Notes under the pieces: generated by a model
Told to the model about the DNA's origin: nothing
The model's database searches: none
Seen by the model: the letters and a program-made list of their open reading frames with translations, nothing else
In this document: piece by piece, positions 61,092-64,000 of the stretch
Position numbering within the stretch: position 1 is the stretch's first letter
How the letters are laid out: each line of letters starts with the position of its first letter
Position numbers and translations under genes: made by a program
Origin: Burkholderia ubonensis
Lineage (GTDB): Bacteria > Pseudomonadota > Gammaproteobacteria > Burkholderiales > Burkholderiaceae
Assembly (NCBI RefSeq): GCF_902833085.1
Contig: NZ_CADFEB010000006.1
Location: 310,001-374,000, forward strand
Direction: 5' to 3'
Length of the DNA: 64,000 bases

Positions 61092-62033
61092 ATGCAACGA
61101 GCCGCTCCCTTCGCTTCCCACGTCATCCGCACGCTGGCCGCCGCGCTGCTCGGCCTGAGCGCGTTCGCCGCCGCCGCCGCGACGTTCGACCTGAGCCCCG
61201 AGCAGCGCGGCCGCCCGCGCGGCGCCGCGGACCCGGCGGCCGAGCATGCGCTGCCCGCCGGGTTCCGGTTCGCCGAGCCGGACACGCTGACCATCGGCAT
61301 CGCGCCGAGCCTGCCGCCGATCAGCTCCTATGCGACCGACGCGCGCACGGTCGTCGGCTTCGACGCGGACCTCGGCCAGCTCGTCGCGGACAGCCTAGGC
61401 CGCAAGGTGAAGATCGTCGCGCTCGCATGGCCCGACTGGCCGCTCGCGCTCGCGTCGGGCAAGGTCGACGCGGTGATCTCGAACGTCACGGTCACCGAGG
61501 AGCGCAAGCAGAAGTTCGACTTCTCGTCGTACCGCAAGGACCAGGTCGGCTTCTACGTGCGCAACGACAGCAAGATCACGGCGATCCGCGAGCCGAAGGA
61601 CGTCGCGGGCCTGCGCGTCGTGACCGACGCGGGCACCAACCAGGAAAAGATCCTGCTCGCATGGGATCGCGAGAACGTCGCGCATGGCCTCAAGCCGGTC
61701 GCCGTCCAGTACTACGACGACCAGGCGATGCGGCTTGTCGCGGTGCAGTCGGGCCGCGCCGACGCGGTGTTCAGCGTGAACTCGGTGCTCGCATTCCAGA
61801 GCGCCCAACAGGGCAAGACGCGGCTCGTCGGCGCGATCAGCGGCGGCTGGCCGCGCACCGCCGACATCGCCGTCGCGACGCGCAAGGGCAGCGGCCTCGC
61901 CGAGCCGGTGACGATCGCGCTGAACGGGCTGATCCGCAACGGCCTGTACCAGCGGATCCTCGAGCGCTGGAGTCTCGGCTCCGAGGCGATCGGCGAGGCG
62001 CGCACCAATCCGCCGGGCCTGCCGAAGTCCTGA
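61092..62033 (+). CDS. ABC-transporter periplasmic substrate-binding protein (family 3)
   Basis: A 313-residue exported binding protein with a signal peptide (cleavage after AAAAA). The mature part has the family-3, amino-acid-type fold: LTIGIAPSLPPIS, VVGFDADLGQLVADSLGRKVKIVAL, WPLALASGKVDAVISNVTVTEERK. No permease or ATPase gene is in the visible region. Its two downstream neighbours are flavin monooxygenases, suggesting uptake of an organosulfur or similar compound; this is inference. Confidence 0.92.
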   Translation: MQRAAPFASHVIRTLAAALLGLSAFAAAAATFDLSPEQRGRPRGAADPAAEHALPAGFRFAEPDTLTIGIAPSLPPISSYATDARTVVGFDADLGQLVADSLGRKVKIVALAWPDWPLALASGKVDAVISNVTVTEERKQKFDFSSYRKDQVGFYVRNDSKITAIREPKDVAGLRVVTDAGTNQEKILLAWDRENVAHGLKPVAVQYYDDQAMRLVAVQSGRADAVFSVNSVLAFQSAQQGKTRLVGAISGGWPRTADIAVATRKGSGLAEPVTIALNGLIRNGLYQRILERWSLGSEAIGEARTNPPGLPKS

Positions 62034-62078
62034 TCCGCGCGCCATCGTCAACGTCATCCGCAGGATTCGCCGCCCATC

Positions 62079-63134
62079 ATGTCTTACTCGCTATCGTTGC
62101 TGGACAAGAGCCCGATCGCCGACGGCACGAGCGCAGCCGACGCGCTGCGCTTCACCGTCGCGCTCGCGCAGCGCGCCGAACAGCTCGGCTACCGCCGCTT
62201 CTGGGTCGCCGAGCATCACGGCGCGCCCGGGTTCGCAAGCTCCGCGCCGGAGATCGTCGTCGCCCACCTGCTCGCGCATACGTCGCGCATCCGCGTCGGC
62301 TCCGGCGGCGTGATGCTGCAGCACTACAGCCCGTTCAAGGTCGCCGAGACCTTCAAGCTGCTCGCGTCGCTCGCGCCCGGCCGCGTCGACCTGGGCGTCG
62401 GCAAGGCGCCCGGCGGGCTGCCGCTGACGACCCGCGCGCTGCAGTGGTTCCACGACCGCGCAAAAAAGCCCGGCTTCGCCGGCCAGCTCGCGGAGCTCGA
62501 CGCGTTCCTCGGCTGGGGCGTCGCCGAGGACCACCCGCTCGCGGGCGCGGTCGCGACGCCGGTGCCGCCGCAGCCGCCGCAGCGAATCCTGCTCGGCGGC
62601 TCGCCGGACAGCGCCGAGCTCGCCGCGCGCCGGGGCTGGCGCTTCTGCTACGCGGGGCATTTCAACGGCGACGAAGCCAATATCGAGCGTTCGCTCGACG
62701 CGTATCGCCGCGCCGGCGGCACGCAGCCGCTCGTCGCGCTGTATGCGGTCGCCGCGGCGACCCGCGACGACGCCGAACGGCTGATCGGGCCGCTGCGGAT
62801 CTTCAAGCTGCAGTTGGCGAGCGGCCAGAGCTTCAACCTCGCCAGCGCGCAGGCGGCGGCCGAGTTCGCGCGGCAAAGCGGCGCGACCGACTACCGGATC
62901 GACGAACTGCGTCCGGCCGTGCTCGCCGACACGCCCGAGCGCGTGCACCGCGCGCTCGACGCGCTGAGCCGGCGGCTCGACGTCGACGAGTTCGTCGTCG
63001 ATTCGCCGCTGACCGACTATGCGGCGCGGCTCGCATCGGTCGAATGGCTCGGCGGCGCGCTCGCGGCCACGCCCCAACGCGCAGACGACGCCGTTGTCGC
63101 AGGAATTCCCCTTCTCACCGACTCTCATCCGTGA
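62079..63134 (+). CDS. Luciferase-like (LLM class) flavin-dependent oxidoreductase
   Basis: A 351-residue TIM-barrel flavin-dependent enzyme. The N terminus [15 protein letters not shown] and [20 protein letters not shown] match the MsnO8-type LLM subgroup. [21 protein letters not shown] and the flavin-phosphate region [16 protein letters not shown] are also seen. It needs a reduced flavin supplied by a separate reductase, not found here. It is probably an operon with the flanking genes. Confidence 0.92.
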   Translation: MSYSLSLLDKSPIADGTSAADALRFTVALAQRAEQLGYRRFWVAEHHGAPGFASSAPEIVVAHLLAHTSRIRVGSGGVMLQHYSPFKVAETFKLLASLAPGRVDLGVGKAPGGLPLTTRALQWFHDRAKKPGFAGQLAELDAFLGWGVAEDHPLAGAVATPVPPQPPQRILLGGSPDSAELAARRGWRFCYAGHFNGDEANIERSLDAYRRAGGTQPLVALYAVAAATRDDAERLIGPLRIFKLQLASGQSFNLASAQAAAEFARQSGATDYRIDELRPAVLADTPERVHRALDALSRRLDVDEFVVDSPLTDYAARLASVEWLGGALAATPQRADDAVVAGIPLLTDSHP

Positions 63135-63141
63135 CCCGCCC

Positions 63142-64000
63142 ATGACCAGACGATCCATCACCTTCGGCCTGATGCTGCAAGGCGCCGGCAGCCACATGAA
63201 TGCGTGGCGGCATCCGAGCAACCCGCCGGACGCGAGCATCAACCTCGACTTCGTCACGCGCATCGCACGCAAGGCCGAGGACCACGGCGTCGCGTTCGCG
63301 TTCGTCGCCGACGGCCTCTACATCAACGAGAAGTCGATCCCGCACTTCCTGAACCGCTTCGAGCCGTTGACGGTGCTGTCCGCGCTCGCCACCGCGACGG
63401 AGAAGATCGGGCTCGCGGGCACGATCTCGACGTCGTACAGCGAGCCGTTCACGGTCGCGCGCCAGCTCGCGTCGCTCGACGCGATCAGCGGCGGCCGCGC
63501 CGGCTGGAACGTCGTGACCACGCCGCTCGAAGGCACCGCGAAGAATTTCGGCAAGACGCATCCCGATCACGCACTGCGCTACGAGATCGCCGACGAGTAC
63601 CTGAGCGTCGTGCAGGGGCTGTGGGACAGCTGGGACGACGACGCGTTCGTGCGCGACCGCGCGACCGGGCAGTTCTTCGCGCGCGACAAGCTCCACACGC
63701 TCGACCACCACGGCCGCTTCTTCGACGTCGCGGGGCCGCTCAACATCCAGCGCTCGCCGCAGGGGCAGCCGGTGATCTTCCAGGCCGGGTCGTCCGACAC
63801 GGGGATCGCGCTCGCGGGCAAGTACGCGGACGCGGTGTTCACGCATTCGCCGACGCTCGACGACACGCGCGCGTTCACGCAGCGCGTGAAGCAGAGCGCG
63901 GTCGAGCACGGCCGCCGCGCCGACGACGTGAAGGTGTTTCCGGGCATCGGGCCGATCGTCGGGCGCACGGCCGCCGAGGCCGAGGAAAAATACCAGGCGA
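63142..64000 (+). CDS. NtaA/SnaA/DszA-type FMN-dependent monooxygenase, 3' end cut by window edge
   Basis: 286 residues are visible from [14 protein letters not shown], seven bases after the preceding gene. The group signature is strong: a [10 protein letters not shown] substrate loop, [41 protein letters not shown] and, near the visible end, [25 protein letters not shown]. These enzymes oxidise dibenzothiophene sulfone, nitrilotriacetate or similar compounds with FMNH2. About a third is missing beyond the right edge. Confidence 0.93.
   Translation, partial: MTRRSITFGLMLQGAGSHMNAWRHPSNPPDASINLDFVTRIARKAEDHGVAFAFVADGLYINEKSIPHFLNRFEPLTVLSALATATEKIGLAGTISTSYSEPFTVARQLASLDAISGGRAGWNVVTTPLEGTAKNFGKTHPDHALRYEIADEYLSVVQGLWDSWDDDAFVRDRATGQFFARDKLHTLDHHGRFFDVAGPLNIQRSPQGQPVIFQAGSSDTGIALAGKYADAVFTHSPTLDDTRAFTQRVKQSAVEHGRRADDVKVFPGIGPIVGRTAAEAEEKYQA

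Noticed and set aside
1-64000. CRISPR arrays, rRNA, tRNA, phage structural genes
   Set aside because: No regularly spaced repeats, no rRNA or tRNA-like sequence and no phage genes other than the phage-tail-like T6SS proteins were seen by eye.

Overview
The window looks like a large, GC-rich, codon-biased Burkholderia chromosome, most like the B. cepacia complex. I infer this from the very strong G/C third-position bias, the gene content and the similarity of the encoded families. No rRNA, tRNA or CRISPR array was seen, and the species or replicon cannot be fixed from the sequence alone.

Region 1 (1-23992) is one type VI secretion system (T6SS) locus. On the minus strand are a truncated FHA-domain gene (tagH) and a TPR-like lipoprotein. 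From a divergent intergenic region, a tightly packed plus-strand operon follows: tssJ-tssK-tssL-tssM-tagF-kinase-tssA-tssB-tssC-hcp-tssE-tssF-tssG-tssH(clpV)-vgrG. This supplies the membrane complex (TssJLM, with an OmpA-like peptidoglycan-binding domain fused to TssL), the baseplate (TssKEFG), the sheath, tube and cap (TssBC, Hcp, TssA), the recycling ATPase and the spike. TagF, the FHA protein and a PEGA-tailed Ser/Thr kinase suggest a threonine-phosphorylation switch. No PppA-type phosphatase lies in the window.

Region 2 (about 23400-31150) is an effector module of visibly lower GC. It holds the C-terminal part of VgrG, a DUF6484-like OB-fold protein, a TPR-like protein in the usual adaptor position, and a 1545-residue PAAR-Rhs protein. 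The Rhs variable tip carries HAE and CxxC motifs typical of cytidine-deaminase-fold toxins. No clear immunity gene follows; the next gene is a GNAT acetyltransferase.

Region 3 (31150-38150) is an accessory patch: an MFS exporter with a TTG start, an OafA-type acyltransferase with an SGNH domain, an ISNCY-type transposase fragment with repeated end sequences, and a secreted S53 peptidase (sedolisin).

Region 4 (38157-42258) is a three-gene overlapping operon: PcfJ-like, DUF1266 and DUF4034/Sel1-like. No function is known for it.

Region 5 (42322-64000) is mainly metabolic and stress genes. In order these are: ada with a PEP mutase-like gene; a FAH-family hydratase; a glutathione transferase; small envelope proteins; a DUF4142-cupredoxin-ECF sigma factor cluster; a Pal-like lipoprotein; a three-subunit molybdenum/iron-sulfur/cytochrome c aldehyde-oxidase-type dehydrogenase; a membrane GGDEF protein; a zinc deacylase; an mqsRA toxin-antitoxin pair with its operator; a GNAT; and a substrate-binding protein followed by two luciferase-like monooxygenases, the last cut by the window edge.
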